In this document: positions 26,877 to 36,287 of the stretch, in pieces
How positions within the stretch are numbered: position 1 is the first letter of the stretch
How the letters are laid out: every line of letters starts with the position of its first letter
Assembly: GCF_021556615.1 (NCBI RefSeq)
Contig: NZ_JAKGGD010000007.1
Coordinates: 62,001 to 126,000, forward strand
Source: Paracoccus salsus
GTDB lineage: Bacteria > Pseudomonadota > Alphaproteobacteria > Rhodobacterales > Rhodobacteraceae
Reading direction: 5' to 3'
DNA length: 64,000 nucleotides
Notes under the pieces: model-generated
Told to the model about the DNA's origin: nothing
Seen by the model: only the letters and a program-made list of their open reading frames with translations
Databases searched by the model: none
Position numbers and translations under genes: made by a program

Positions 26877-27931
26877 CCCCTCTGGCGCAGATCCTCGTCC
26901 AGCGCATCCGCGCCACCGGGCCGATCACGCTTGCCGACTACATGGAGATCTGCCTGCTGCATCCGCGCCTTGGCTACTACACCACCCGCGATCCGTTCGG
27001 AACGCGCGGCGATTTCACCACCGCGCCGGAAATCACGCAGATCTTCGGAGAGCTGTGCGGGCTGGCCCTGGCGCAGGCCTGGATGGATCAGGGCCGTCCC
27101 GAGCCCTTCACGCTGGCCGAGCCCGGGCCGGGGCGGGGAACGCTGATGGCCGACATGCTGCGCGCGATGGGCGCCGTTCCCGGAATGACGCAGGCGGCCC
27201 GGGTCACGCTGGTCGAGGCATCGCCGCATCTGCGGCAGGTCCAGCGCGATCGTCTGGGCGATGTCAGCCATGTCGACCATGTCGAGGCGCTGCCGCGGCA
27301 ACCGCTGTTCCTGATCGCCAACGAATTCTTCGACGCGCTGCCGATCCGGCAGTTCCAGCGTGTCGAGAATGGCTGGGCGGAACGGGTCGTGGGCCTTGGC
27401 CAGGACGGGCTGTGCCTCGGGCTGGCGCCGCCCGTCGATCTGCCGCGTCGGGGACAGCTTGGCGACATTGTCGAGGATTGCCCGGCCGCGCCCGCGATAA
27501 TCGCCCAGATCGCGCACCGAATCGCCGCGCATGGCGGGGCTGCGATCGTCATCGATTACGGCGGATGGAACGGCTGCGGAGACACGTTCCAGGCGGTCCG
27601 CGCGCATCGGGCCGAACATCCGCTTGCCTCGCCCGGCGAGGCGGATCTGACCGCCCATGTGGATTTCGCGCCCCTCGCCGTGGCGGCCATGCGGTCGGGG
27701 GCGATGGTATCCCGCCCGGTCCCTCAGGGCGACTGGCTGCTGTCGCTGGGGGCCGCCGCGCGCGCCGAACGGCTGGCGAGGGCCGGGGACACGGGCGCGA
27801 AAGAGGCAGTTCGGCGCTTGACCGATCCGTCCGAAATGGGTCACCTGTTCAAGGCCATGGCCATCTGGCCGCATGGGGCGCCGCCGGTGCCCGGATTCGA
27901 CGCGCTGAGGCTTCATGCAGACAACGCTTGA
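26873..27931 (+). CDS. SAM-dependent methyltransferase, MidA/NDUFAF7 family
   Basis: The product is 352 residues. In eukaryotes NDUFAF7 dimethylates an arginine of complex I subunit NDUFS2; bacterial members are assumed to be related protein methyltransferases. Visible blocks are [20 protein letters not shown], the SAM-binding [17 protein letters not shown], and [15 protein letters not shown]. The Gln/Tyr-rich C-terminus ends with [12 protein letters not shown]. It overlaps lgt by four bases and pgeF by 17 bases. The context with lgt and pgeF is conserved in Rhodobacteraceae. Confidence 0.9.
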   Translation: MTPLAQILVQRIRATGPITLADYMEICLLHPRLGYYTTRDPFGTRGDFTTAPEITQIFGELCGLALAQAWMDQGRPEPFTLAEPGPGRGTLMADMLRAMGAVPGMTQAARVTLVEASPHLRQVQRDRLGDVSHVDHVEALPRQPLFLIANEFFDALPIRQFQRVENGWAERVVGLGQDGLCLGLAPPVDLPRRGQLGDIVEDCPAAPAIIAQIAHRIAAHGGAAIVIDYGGWNGCGDTFQAVRAHRAEHPLASPGEADLTAHVDFAPLAVAAMRSGAMVSRPVPQGDWLLSLGAAARAERLARAGDTGAKEAVRRLTDPSEMGHLFKAMAIWPHGAPPVPGFDALRLHADNA

Positions 27932-28679
27932 GATCCTGACCCACCCGCTGCTCTCTGGCGTAAAGCACGGATTTTTCACGCGAAAGGGTGGAGCCTCATC
28001 GGGGCTCTTCGCAGGGCTGAACTGCGGCAGGCGGTCCAGCGACCAGACCGACATGGTCGTGGTCAACCGGATGCGGGTCGCCACCGCGATGGGCGTGTCG
28101 CCCGCTGCTCTGGCAACCGTCAAGCAGGTGCATTCGGCCGATGTCGTCACGCTGGATCAGGACGACGACATCGCGCGCACCCGCGACATCCAGGCCGACG
28201 GGATCGTCACCGCGCGGCGCGGCGTGGCGCTGGCCGTGCTGACCGCGGACTGCCAGCCGATCCTGCTGGCCGACGCGCGCGCCGGCGTGATCGGCGCCTG
28301 CCATGCGGGCTGGCGCGGGGCGCTGGCCGGTGTGATCGAGGCGACGGTCGCGGCCATGCGTGCGCTTGGCGCGACCGATATCAAGGCGGTGATCGGGCCG
28401 ACGATCAGCCAGCGCGCCTACGAGGTCGGCGAGGACTTCATGGACGATTTCCTGATGGAGGATCCCGACTATCATCGCTTCTTCAGCGGGGGACCCAATG
28501 GCAGGCCGATGTTCGACCTGCCGTCATTCGGCTTGTCGCGGTTGCGCGCCGAGGGCGTCGAGGCCGAGTGGTCCGGACATTGCACCTATTCCGATCCGCA
28601 GCGCTTCTTCAGCTATCGCCGTGCCACGCATGAAGGCCAGGCCGATTACGGACGGCTGATCTCGGCGATCGCGCTCTAG
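27915..28679 (+). CDS. pgeF: Peptidoglycan editing factor / purine nucleoside phosphorylase-like (YfiH, laccase-domain)
   Basis: The product is 254 residues, the normal length. PgeF-family proteins bind a metal through Cys/His residues; they have been linked to peptidoglycan precursor quality control and to nucleoside phosphorolysis. Diagnostic blocks are GFFTRKGGASSGLFAGLN, TVKQVHSADVV with metal His, LTADCQPILLAD with metal Cys, ACHAGWRGALAGV with metal His, and the C-terminal CTYSDPQRFFSYRR. It is the last gene of the lgt-midA-pgeF unit. Confidence 0.93.
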   Translation: MQTTLEILTHPLLSGVKHGFFTRKGGASSGLFAGLNCGRRSSDQTDMVVVNRMRVATAMGVSPAALATVKQVHSADVVTLDQDDDIARTRDIQADGIVTARRGVALAVLTADCQPILLADARAGVIGACHAGWRGALAGVIEATVAAMRALGATDIKAVIGPTISQRAYEVGEDFMDDFLMEDPDYHRFFSGGPNGRPMFDLPSFGLSRLRAEGVEAEWSGHCTYSDPQRFFSYRRATHEGQADYGRLISAIAL

Positions 28680-28775
28680 TCCCGGCCCTGCGCGGCGTGG
28701 GTCCGACCCGGCCGGCCGCCGCAGGCAGGCCCTCGATCCGGCCCGCGACATCGGTCCGACCGTGTCACTTTCCCG

Positions 28776-28804
28776 TTGAGTTTCGCGTCTCGCGCGCCTA
28801 TATG
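28776..28804 (+). promoter_or_regulatory. Candidate sigma-70 promoter of rpsA
   Basis: TTGAGT (28776-28781) and TATATG (28799-28804) are separated by exactly 17 bases. This is the best promoter match in the 282-base gap before rpsA. It implies a leader of about 150 bases, long enough for S1 autoregulation, which is known in other proteobacteria; here that is inference. Confidence 0.55.
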
Positions 28805-28961
28805 ACGCGCAGTCAATCGGGCGACATGGTCAGAACAGGCCGCAGGAACACGGGTCGGGCGCAAAGCCGCGACCCTTTGTCGTTGCCACGCATGACATCA
28901 TACAGACCGGCGGAGCCAACCGTCAGGCCAGTCAAACAGACGCAAAGGAAACTGGATTTAT

Positions 28962-30641
28962 ATGTGCGCTAAAGCGACTATGGAGGAATTCGAGGCCCTT
29001 CTGAACGAAAGCCTCGACATGGACACGCCCAACGAGGGCAGCGTCGTCAAGGGCCGTGTGATCGCCATCGAGGCAGGTCAGGCCATCATCGATGTCGGCT
29101 ACAAGATGGAAGGCCGCGTCGAGCTGAAGGAATTCGCAAATCCCGGCGAAGAGGCCAATCTGGCCGTCGGTGACGAGGTCGAGGTCTATCTGGACCGGGT
29201 CGAGAACGCCCGTGGCGAAGCCTCGATCAGCCGTGAAAAGGCCCGCCGCGAGGAAGCCTGGGATCGTCTGGAAAAAGCCTATGCCGACGAGGATCGCGTC
29301 GAGGGCGCCATCTTCGGTCGCGTCAAGGGCGGCTTTACCGTCGATCTGGGCGGCGCCGTGGCCTTCCTGCCCGGCAGCCAGGTCGATGTGCGCCCGGTGC
29401 GCGATGCAGGCCCGCTGATGGGTCTCAAGCAGCCGTTCCAGATCCTCAAGATGGACCGTCGCCGCGGCAACATCGTCGTCTCGCGCCGCGCGATCCTGGA
29501 AGAAAGCCGTGCCGAACAGCGCGCCGAGGTCATCGCCAACCTGTCGGAAGGCCAGTCGATCGACGGCGTGGTCAAGAACATCACCGAATACGGCGCCTTC
29601 GTCGATCTGGGCGGTGTTGACGGCCTGCTGCACGTCACCGACATGGCCTGGCGCCGCGTCAACCACCCGTCCGAGATCCTGTCGATCGGTGAGACCGTCA
29701 AGGTCCAGGTCATCAAGATCAACAAGGACAGCCACCGCATCAGCCTTGGCATGAAGCAGCTTCAGGCCGACCCGTGGGAGACCGTCACCGACAAGTTCCC
29801 GATCGGCTCGGTCCATAACGGCCGCGTGACCAACATCACCGATTACGGCGCCTTCGTCGAACTGGAAGCCGGCGTCGAGGGGCTGGTCCATGTCAGCGAG
29901 ATGAGCTGGACCAAGAAGAACGTGCACCCCGGCAAGATCGTCTCGACCTCGCAAGAGGTTGACGTGATGGTGCTCGAAATCGACGAAGCCAAGCGCCGTG
30001 TTTCGCTGGGTCTGAAACAGACGATGCGCAATCCGTGGGAAGTCTTTGCCGAGACCCATCCGACGGGCACCGTCATCGAGGGCGAGGTCAAGAACATCAC
30101 CGAATTCGGTCTGTTCGTCGGTCTCGAGGGCGATATCGACGGCATGGTTCACCTGTCGGACATAAGCTGGGACGCCCGTGGCGAAGACGCCATTCAGGAT
30201 TTCCGCAAGGGCGACATGGTCAAGGCCGTCGTCCAGGACGTGGATATCGAGAAAGAGCGGATCAGCCTGTCGATCAAGTCGCTGGAAAACGAGCACATGG
30301 CCGAAGCCGTTGACGGCGTGAAGCGTGGCTCGATCGTCACCGTCGAGGTGACGGCGATCGAAGAGGGCGGCGTCGAGGTGGAATATAACGGCGTCAAGTC
30401 GTTCATCCGGCGCTCGGATCTGGCCCGCGACCGTCAGGACCAGCGCCCCGAGCGCTTCCAGGTCGGCGACAAGGTCGATGCCCGAGTCACCAATATCGAC
30501 ACCAAGACCCGCCGTCTTGGCCTGTCGATCAAGGCGCGCGAGATCGCCGAGGAAAAAGAGGCGATCGACACGTATGGCAGCTCGGATTCGGGCGCTTCGC
30601 TTGGCGATATCCTTGGCGCGGCATTGAAGCGCAACGACTGA
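28962..30641 (+). CDS. rpsA: 30S ribosomal protein S1
   Basis: The product is 559 residues, the full six-S1-domain form. S1 brings mRNA to the 30S subunit. Repeats are seen as GSVVKGRVIAIEAGQAIIDVG, GAIFGRVKGGFTVDLGGAVA-like, IDGVVKNITEYGAFVDLGGVDG, HNGRVTNITDYGAFVELEAG, IEGEVKNITEFGLFVGLEGD and a divergent sixth (VEVTAIEEGGVEVEYNG). The C-terminus ends SLGDILGAALKRND. The ATG at 28962 has an aaaggaaa site upstream. A strong terminator follows, and ihfB lies downstream, a conserved alphaproteobacterial order. Confidence 0.98.
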   Translation: MCAKATMEEFEALLNESLDMDTPNEGSVVKGRVIAIEAGQAIIDVGYKMEGRVELKEFANPGEEANLAVGDEVEVYLDRVENARGEASISREKARREEAWDRLEKAYADEDRVEGAIFGRVKGGFTVDLGGAVAFLPGSQVDVRPVRDAGPLMGLKQPFQILKMDRRRGNIVVSRRAILEESRAEQRAEVIANLSEGQSIDGVVKNITEYGAFVDLGGVDGLLHVTDMAWRRVNHPSEILSIGETVKVQVIKINKDSHRISLGMKQLQADPWETVTDKFPIGSVHNGRVTNITDYGAFVELEAGVEGLVHVSEMSWTKKNVHPGKIVSTSQEVDVMVLEIDEAKRRVSLGLKQTMRNPWEVFAETHPTGTVIEGEVKNITEFGLFVGLEGDIDGMVHLSDISWDARGEDAIQDFRKGDMVKAVVQDVDIEKERISLSIKSLENEHMAEAVDGVKRGSIVTVEVTAIEEGGVEVEYNGVKSFIRRSDLARDRQDQRPERFQVGDKVDARVTNIDTKTRRLGLSIKAREIAEEKEAIDTYGSSDSGASLGDILGAALKRND

Positions 30642-30667
30642 CCCAGACGCCGGAGCAGATGCCAGGC

Positions 30668-30701
30668 CCGCCCCCAGACCTGTGGGGGCGGGCTTTTTTC
30701 T
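30668..30701 (+). terminator. Rho-independent terminator of rpsA
   Basis: An 11-bp perfect GC-rich stem (30668-30678 with 30685-30695: gcccgccccca against tgggggcgggc) and a six-base loop are followed by six T residues. It starts 26 bases after the rpsA stop. Confidence 0.93.
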
Positions 30702-30866
30702 TGCGCCTTTCGTGGGTTGCGAGGGCCAACCGGCTTGCGCGAAGCCGTCAAAACTGGCATCGCTAGGAAACCGAAGCTGGTTTGATGCGTTTCCGAGATG
30801 TCTGGGCCTGGAACGACCATGACCCCGACGCCGAACAGGCTTGATGCCGCGCCTATGGGGGATAGG

Positions 30867-31151
30867 ATGATCCGTTCCGAACTGATCCAGAAGATTGCTG
30901 ATGAAAACCCGCATCTCTTCCGGCGCGATGTCGAGCGGATCGTGAATACCGTGTTCGAGGAGATCATCGATGCCATGGCGCGCGGAAACCGCGTCGAGTT
31001 GCGCGGCTTCGGGGCGTTCTCGGTCAAGAAGCGCGACTCCCGCACCGGCCGCAACCCGCGCACCGGCGAGGCGGTCGATGTCGACGAAAAGCATGTGCCG
31101 TTCTTCAAGACCGGCAAATTGCTACGGGATCGGTTGAACGGCGAGGCCTGA
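30867..31151 (+). CDS. ihfB: Integration host factor subunit beta
   Basis: The product is 94 residues, the usual length. IHF beta pairs with IHF alpha to bend DNA in replication, transcription and recombination. Family features are [17 protein letters not shown] at the start, [40 protein letters not shown] (the beta-arm with the minor-groove Pro), and [15 protein letters not shown] at the end. ATG 30867 is chosen because gggataggatg gives a good ribosome site and the protein then begins like other IHF betas. It follows rpsA after its terminator. Confidence 0.95.
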   Translation: MIRSELIQKIADENPHLFRRDVERIVNTVFEEIIDAMARGNRVELRGFGAFSVKKRDSRTGRNPRTGEAVDVDEKHVPFFKTGKLLRDRLNGEA

Positions 31152-31220
31152 CCGTCGTAGAAAGGGCCAAGGACCGTGCGGCGCCTCGTTGCCACGGTCG
31201 CGCAAGTTCAAGGATTTCCG

Positions 31221-31640
31221 ATGCGCCTCATCCGACTGCTGTTCCTCGCCCTTCTTGCCATTCTGCTGGTCGCGGTCGCGCTGGCCAATCGCGGCGTCGT
31301 GACGCTGTCGGCCTTTCCTGCCAATTTCGGACAGTATCTGGGCGGCAGCTGGTCGGTCGATCTGCCGCTGTTCCTGGTGATCTTCGTGACCTTCGCGCTT
31401 GGCATGCTGGCGGGACTTGTGTGGGAATATCTGCGCGAGGCCCATATCCGCCGCGAGGCAAGGCAGCGCAGCGCCGAGGTCGCCCGGCTGGAATCCGAGG
31501 TCGGCCATCTGCGCCAGAACCACGCCGCCCCGCGCGACGAGGTCGTGGCGATCCTGGACCGGCCCAGGACCGCGCGTCCCGCGGGCCCGGTCGCCTCGGC
31601 CGAACCCGCCCGGGGCACGACACTGCCCGCGCAACGCTGA
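31221..31640 (+). CDS. LapA-domain (DUF1049) membrane protein
   Basis: The product is 139 residues. Two membrane helices (~3-22 LLFLALLAILLVAVALANRG, and ~47-70 LPLFLVIFVTFALGMLAGL) form a hairpin characteristic of LapA/DUF1049. A coiled-coil segment follows (REARQRSAEVARLESEVGHL), then a Pro/Ala-rich tail. In E. coli LapA works with LapB in controlling lipopolysaccharide synthesis; the relation here is family-based only. ATG 31221 has aagga six bases upstream. trpF begins six bases after its stop. Confidence 0.85.
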   Translation: MRLIRLLFLALLAILLVAVALANRGVVTLSAFPANFGQYLGGSWSVDLPLFLVIFVTFALGMLAGLVWEYLREAHIRREARQRSAEVARLESEVGHLRQNHAAPRDEVVAILDRPRTARPAGPVASAEPARGTTLPAQR

Positions 31641-31646
31641 CGCGGG

Positions 31647-32279
31647 ATGGCTCAGGTCAAGATTTGCGGGCTCAGCCAGCCCGCCGATGTGGCCGCGGCG
31701 GTTGATTCGGGCGCGCGCTATGTCGGCTTCGTGTTCTATCCGAAATCGCCACGCGCGGTGACAGCCGGTCAGGCGCGCAGGCTGGGCGCGGATCTGCCTC
31801 CGGGCGTTGCGCGCGTCGGTCTGTTCGTGAACCCCGACGACGCCATGCTCGAAGCGACGCTGGCCCAGGCGCCGCTGGACATGATCCAGCTTCACGGCAA
31901 GGAAAGTCCCGAACGCGTGGCGCAGGTCAAGGCGCTGACCGGACTGCCGGTCATGAAGGCTGTCGGGATCGCGGTGCCCGACGATCTGGGCGCGCTGACC
32001 GATTACGGTCTGGTCGCCGACATGCTGCTGGTTGACGCCAAGGCGCCGCCGGAAGCCGATCTTCCGGGCGGCAACGGGCTGGCGTTCGACTGGCGTCTGC
32101 TGGTCGGCCGGCGCTGGCTGCGTCCCTGGCTGCTGGCGGGCGGGTTGACGCCGCTGAACGTGGCCGAGGCGATCCGCCTGACCGGTGCGCCGGGCGTGGA
32201 TGTCAGCTCTGGCGTGGAAACAGCGCCCGGTGTCAAGGACGCGGCGCTGATCCGTGATTTCATCGCCGCTTCGCGCTGA
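31647..32279 (+). CDS. trpF: Phosphoribosylanthranilate isomerase
   Basis: The product is 210 residues, a single TIM barrel. It performs the Amadori rearrangement of phosphoribosylanthranilate in tryptophan synthesis. VKICGLSQPADVAAAV holds the catalytic Cys; YVGFVFYPKSPRAVT and VGLFVNPD follow. The catalytic Asp region is LLVDAK, and LAGGLTPLNVAEAI and VDVSSGVETAPGVKD form the phosphate-binding end. It is tightly linked to the upstream LapA-like gene and, after a GNAT gene, to trpB. Confidence 0.97.
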   Translation: MAQVKICGLSQPADVAAAVDSGARYVGFVFYPKSPRAVTAGQARRLGADLPPGVARVGLFVNPDDAMLEATLAQAPLDMIQLHGKESPERVAQVKALTGLPVMKAVGIAVPDDLGALTDYGLVADMLLVDAKAPPEADLPGGNGLAFDWRLLVGRRWLRPWLLAGGLTPLNVAEAIRLTGAPGVDVSSGVETAPGVKDAALIRDFIAASR

Positions 32280-32339
32280 CCTGGCCCTGCCGGGATCCAG
32301 CCGTCCCGCGTTGCCGTGCGTCCTGGGAGGGATCACAGA

Positions 32340-32795
32340 ATGGCCGCACCCAGTCCGGAATTCCGCCACGCCACGCGCGACGACGTGCCCGCGGTGGTCG
32401 CGCTTCTTTTTGACGACGTCTTGGGGCGCAGCCGTGAAACAGCGCCCCGCGACCGCTATCTCGCGGCCTTTGACGCGATGCGCGGCGAAGGCCGGAACCA
32501 CCTGATCGTCGCAGTCGCGGATGGCTTCATCGTGGCCTGCTATCAGATCACCTTCATCTCGGGCCTGTCGCTCGGCGCGTCGCGCCGCGCGCAGATCGAG
32601 GGCGTTCGCGTCGCCGCTGGCTGGCGCGGCCGCGGGATCGGCGAGTCGCTGATCCGCGACGCCGAGGCACGTGCCCGCGAGGCCGGCTGCGCCCTGATGC
32701 AGTTCACCACCAGCAAGGCGCGCAGCGAGGCCCATCGCTTCTACGACCGCATGGGCTTCACCCCGAGCCATATCGGCTATAAGAAGCCGCTCTAG
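32340..32795 (+). CDS. GNAT-family N-acetyltransferase
   Basis: The product is 151 residues, one GNAT domain. The acetyl-CoA-binding motif A is GVRVAAGWRGRGIGESLIRDA (V-x5-RGxGIG), preceded by beta strand IVACYQITFISGLSL and followed by ALMQFTTSKARSEAHRFYDR and the terminal GFTPSHIGYKKPL. The acceptor is unknown. The start at 32340 is preceded by gggaggg with good spacing. It lies between trpF and trpB in the same direction, 47 bases before trpB. Confidence 0.9.
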   Translation: MAAPSPEFRHATRDDVPAVVALLFDDVLGRSRETAPRDRYLAAFDAMRGEGRNHLIVAVADGFIVACYQITFISGLSLGASRRAQIEGVRVAAGWRGRGIGESLIRDAEARAREAGCALMQFTTSKARSEAHRFYDRMGFTPSHIGYKKPL

Positions 32796-32842
32796 GCTTC
32801 TTCGTCGCCCAGTGATCCATTCCAACCGCGAAGGCATATCCC

Positions 32843-34069
32843 ATGGCCGATGATCTGGTGAACAGCTTCAAGCACGGTCCCGACGAACAGGGACGCTTCG
32901 GCATCTATGGCGGACGCTTCGTCAGCGAGACCCTGATGCCGCTGATCCTCGAACTCGAGGCGGAGTACGAACGGGCCAAGACAGACGCCGGTTTCTGGGC
33001 CGAGATGGACGATCTGTGGACCCATTACGTCGGCCGACCCTCGCCGCTGTATCACGCCGAGCGGATGTCCGAACGGCTTGGGGGCGCCAGGATCTACATG
33101 AAGCGCGACGAGCTGAACCACACGGGCGCGCACAAGATCAACAATGTGCTGGGGCAGATCCTGCTGGCCCGCCGGATGGGCAAGACCCGCATCATCGCGG
33201 AAACCGGCGCCGGTCAGCACGGCGTGGCGACCGCGACCGTCTGCGCGCGGTTCGGGTTGAAATGCATCGTCTACATGGGCGCGCATGACGTGGAACGGCA
33301 GGCCCCGAACGTCTTCCGCATGCGCCTGCTGGGTGCCGAGGTGGTGCCGGTCACCAGCGGACGCGGGACGCTGAAGGACGCGATGAACGACGCGCTGCGC
33401 GACTGGGTGACGAATGTGCGCGACACGTTCTACTGCATCGGCACGGTCGCGGGGCCGCATCCCTACCCGGCGATGGTCCGCGACTTCCAGTCGATCATCG
33501 GCAAGGAGGTCCGCGAACAGATCATGCCCCGCGAGGGGCGGCTGCCCGATACCATCATCGCCGCGATCGGCGGGGGCTCGAACGCGATGGGCCTGTTCTA
33601 TCCGTTCCTCGACGACAAGGAGGTCCGCATCATCGGCGTCGAGGCCGGCGGCAAGGGCGTCGATGACCGGATGGAGCATTGCGCCAGCCTGTCGGGCGGC
33701 CGCGCGGGCGTCCTGCACGGCAACCGGACCTACCTGCTGCAGGACGATGACGGGCAGATCCTCGAGGGCCACTCGATCAGCGCCGGGCTCGACTATCCCG
33801 GCATCGGCCCGGAACATGCCTGGCTGAAGGACATGGGCCGCGCGGAATATGTCAGCATCACCGATGACGAGGCCCTGGCCGCCTTCCAGTTCAGCTGCGA
33901 GACCGAAGGCATCATCCCGGCGCTGGAACCCAGCCATGCGCTGGCGCATGTCATGAAGATCGCGCCCGACCTGCCCGCGGACCACATCATCGTGATGAAC
34001 ATGTGCGGGCGCGGCGACAAGGACATCTTCACCGTCGCCAAGCATCTGGGCTTCGACATCAGGACCTGA
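32843..34069 (+). CDS. trpB: Tryptophan synthase beta chain
   Basis: The product is 408 residues, the normal length. It joins indole and serine with PLP. Signatures are [17 protein letters not shown] at the start and the PLP-lysine block [15 protein letters not shown] with Lys of [38 protein letters not shown] (phosphate loop) and [16 protein letters not shown] follow. TrpA is not in the window, so the trp genes are dispersed. The ribosome site is weak (cgaaggcatatccc). Confidence 0.98.
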   Translation: MADDLVNSFKHGPDEQGRFGIYGGRFVSETLMPLILELEAEYERAKTDAGFWAEMDDLWTHYVGRPSPLYHAERMSERLGGARIYMKRDELNHTGAHKINNVLGQILLARRMGKTRIIAETGAGQHGVATATVCARFGLKCIVYMGAHDVERQAPNVFRMRLLGAEVVPVTSGRGTLKDAMNDALRDWVTNVRDTFYCIGTVAGPHPYPAMVRDFQSIIGKEVREQIMPREGRLPDTIIAAIGGGSNAMGLFYPFLDDKEVRIIGVEAGGKGVDDRMEHCASLSGGRAGVLHGNRTYLLQDDDGQILEGHSISAGLDYPGIGPEHAWLKDMGRAEYVSITDDEALAAFQFSCETEGIIPALEPSHALAHVMKIAPDLPADHIIVMNMCGRGDKDIFTVAKHLGFDIRT

Positions 34070-34180
34070 CGGGGCCGCCTGCGGCGGAAGCCCGCCGAGC
34101 GCCCGCCCGGATGTGGCGGGTGCTGAAACCTTCTCGCCGGCGGATCGTTTGCCTCCACACCGCATGAAGGAGGTTGGATC

Positions 34181-34891
34181 ATGCTGAATCACACGCTCAA
34201 GGCACTGATGACCGGAGGCAAGGCCGCAGCGCTTGTCGCCCTGATGGGCAGCACCGCGCTGGCGCAGGATGCCGGCACCGAAACCGTGATCGTCCCGGCC
34301 CCCGCGCTGGATACCGAAAGCGCGATCGGGGTGGTGGTGGAAGGCGGATTGCCGGTCCTCGAACAGCTGGACAACGATCAGGCCATCGCCGAGACCCTGG
34401 TCGCGCAGGGTTTCACCGACATCCATATCCTGCGCGAAGGGGCGCTGATGACCGTCACGGCGCAGCGTGCCGGCCAGCCTGTCAAGCTTGTCTACAGCGT
34501 TGCCAATGGCAGCCTTGTGTCGATCGATGACGTAAAGCTGCGCGCCGAGGGCGAGGCCAGTTCCGGCGACGACCCCGCAACCCCGCAGACCGATGCCGAC
34601 GGCACGGCGTCACCCGATGACACGACCGGCGTCGGGGACGGCAGCACGGGCGGCCAGGACCGGTCCACGGATGGCCCCGATACCGAAGCCGACCGCGACG
34701 AAGCCGACACCGGCGCGGATGGTGCATCGGACGGCGGAGACGGGGAAACAGCCGGGTCCGACGATTCCGCGAGCGATGGCGCGGCTTCGTCCGGCGACGG
34801 GTCCGACGCCGGGTCGGATGGCGATGCGGGCGGAGACTCCGATGGCGGGACCGGCGGTGACGGCTCGGACGGCGGTGAAACCAACGGGTGA
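34181..34891 (+). CDS. Exported protein with acidic Asp/Gly/Ser low-complexity tail
   Basis: The product is 236 residues. It has a signal peptide (KAAALVALMGSTALAQ) and a small folded region at ~30-122 (PVLEQLDNDQAIAETLVAQG, HILREGALMTVTAQRAG) that is faintly PepSY-like. From ~125 to the end it is almost only Asp, Gly, Ser, Thr, Glu and Ala. The tail is intrinsically disordered and strongly acidic; it could bind Ca2+, but no RTX nonapeptide GGxGxDxUx is present. A very strong ribosome site (aaggagg) precedes the ATG and a hairpin follows the stop, so it is probably expressed as a single gene. Function unknown. Confidence 0.75.
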   Translation: MLNHTLKALMTGGKAAALVALMGSTALAQDAGTETVIVPAPALDTESAIGVVVEGGLPVLEQLDNDQAIAETLVAQGFTDIHILREGALMTVTAQRAGQPVKLVYSVANGSLVSIDDVKLRAEGEASSGDDPATPQTDADGTASPDDTTGVGDGSTGGQDRSTDGPDTEADRDEADTGADGASDGGDGETAGSDDSASDGAASSGDGSDAGSDGDAGGDSDGGTGGDGSDGGETNG

Positions 34892-34899
34892 TTCGATCA

Positions 34900-34928
34900 G
34901 GCCCCCGCGCTGGAACCGCGCGGGGGCC
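34900..34928 (+). terminator. Strong hairpin after the acidic exported protein gene
   Basis: An 11-bp perfect stem, ggcccccgcgc with gcgcgggggcc (34900-34910 and 34918-34928), with a seven-base loop, lies eight bases after the stop. Only two T residues follow directly, so it is a terminator candidate with a weak U tract. Confidence 0.65.
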
Positions 34929-35021
34929 TTGCCGATGGCGGCCCGGAAGGGTGTCACGCGCACCCGGCCTGGCCTTTCCGGCGCCGCCTCGACCGTATGG
35001 GGCGATCCGTCCGTTTGCGGC

Positions 35022-35399
35022 CTAGTCCTGTGGATCGGCGATCGCATGGGCGCGCAGCAATTCGATCGGTACGATGTCCAGCGTCGCCGCATGGGTGGAT
35101 TCAAGCACCACTTGCGGGGCCGCCATTTCCTGTGCCGCCTGCAAGAACCGCGCCGCGCACAGACACCAGCGGTCACCCGGCTTCAGACCGGGAAACCGGT
35201 ACTCCGGACGCGGCGTGCTGAGGTCGTTGCCAAGATAGGCCGACATCGCCAGGAATTCGGCGGTGACGACCACGCAGACCGTGTGTCTGCCTGTATCTTC
35301 CGGGCCGGTGTCGCAGCAGCCATTGCGATAGAACCCGGTCAGGGGCTTCATCGAGCAAGGCTGCAAGGACCCGCCCAGCACGTTCAGCGATGGCACCAT
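35022..35399 (-). CDS. DUF2237 family protein
   Basis: The product is 125 residues. It matches DUF2237 from the first residue: MVPSLNVLGGSLQPCSMKP, then GFYRNGCCDTGPEDTGRHTV, the EFLAMSAYLGNDLSTPRPE segment and FPGLKPGDRWCLCAARFLQA. Several conserved cysteines (SLQPC, GCC, WCLC) suggest metal or redox chemistry, but the function is unknown. It lies downstream of pth in the same direction, separated by ~160 bases. Confidence 0.88.
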   Translation of the reverse strand: MVPSLNVLGGSLQPCSMKPLTGFYRNGCCDTGPEDTGRHTVCVVVTAEFLAMSAYLGNDLSTPRPEYRFPGLKPGDRWCLCAARFLQAAQEMAAPQVVLESTHAATLDIVPIELLRAHAIADPQD

Positions 35400-35558
35400 G
35401 AGTGTCCCTCCCGTTCGCCAGCAAGGCTAGCGGGCCGGGCCGCAGAGGCCAAGCCCCTGATCGTTTCAGCCGTCGGTCAAGCCGGCGCTTCGGGGCGCGC
35501 CAGCGCAGCCAGCGCCCGTGGAAATCCGCGCGACCCAGCCGCCAGCCGCGCGCCTCGT

Positions 35559-36287
35559 TCACCTGAAGCGTTCGGTCAGCGCTCGCAGGCGATCGCCAAG
35601 GCTCTGCGGCGCTTCGGCTGCCTCGCTGTCGGTTTTCGCGGCGGTGGGCGCGGGTGACGCGGCCGGATCCGGTGTCGGCGCGACACCGCTCTTGCCGCGT
35701 TCGCCGGTCGCGCTGCGTGCCGGCGCCGTGCGTGCCGCGACCGCGTTCTGGAACCGCCCCTGATCCCCCGCGGCCAGGAACGCCGCCCCGTCCGAGATGC
35801 CGCGCAGCAGGTCGTCCAGCCAGTCCTGTTCCGCCTTGGCGAAATCCGACAGCACATAGGACGCGACCTTGTCCTTGTGCCCCGGATGGCCGATGCCCAG
35901 CCTGACGCGGGCGTAATCGGTCCCGATATGCTGATGGATGGACCGCAGGCCGTTATGCCCCGCATGGCCTCCGCCCTGCTTGACCCGCGCCTTGCCCGGC
36001 GCCAGGTCCAGTTCGTCATGCAGGACGATGACCTCGGCCGGGGTCAGCTTCAGATAGCGCATCGCCTCGCCCACGGACTGCCCCGACAGGTTCATGAATG
36101 TCTGCGGCTTGAGCAGGACCACCCGCGCGTCACCCAGCCGGCCCTCGGCCACCAATCCCTGAAAGCGCGGCTTCCACGGCCCCAGCCCGTGATCGGCAGC
36201 GATACGCTCGACGGCCATGAAACCGATATTGTGCCGGTTCGCCGCGTATTTCGCGCCGGGATTGCCAAGTCCCACGATCAGCTTCAT
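35559..36287 (-). CDS. pth: Peptidyl-tRNA hydrolase
   Basis: The product is 242 residues; the usual length is ~190-200. It releases tRNA from peptidyl-tRNAs that drop off ribosomes. Catalytic features are [21 protein letters not shown] (Asn and the essential His), [34 protein letters not shown] with catalytic Asp, and [13 protein letters not shown]. Residues ~190-242 are an Ala/Pro/Thr-rich tail ending in a short charged helix ([14 protein letters not shown]), a feature of several alphaproteobacterial Pth proteins. The start at 36287 has ggagg five bases upstream. Divergent from clpP. Confidence 0.95.
   Translation of the reverse strand: MKLIVGLGNPGAKYAANRHNIGFMAVERIAADHGLGPWKPRFQGLVAEGRLGDARVVLLKPQTFMNLSGQSVGEAMRYLKLTPAEVIVLHDELDLAPGKARVKQGGGHAGHNGLRSIHQHIGTDYARVRLGIGHPGHKDKVASYVLSDFAKAEQDWLDDLLRGISDGAAFLAAGDQGRFQNAVAARTAPARSATGERGKSGVAPTPDPAASPAPTAAKTDSEAAEAPQSLGDRLRALTERFR

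Noticed and set aside
28932..31094. 720-codon open frame on the minus strand opposite rpsA
   Set aside because: It is the antisense shadow of a GC-rich S1 gene with strong third-position bias; it reads as a His/Asp/Leu-rich sequence with no family match and no ribosome site.
34560..34880. Repeated gac/ggc/tcc codons considered as a DNA repeat array or RTX toxin
   Set aside because: Repeats are irregular at DNA level and the protein lacks GGxGxDxUx nonapeptides; it is low-complexity coding sequence.
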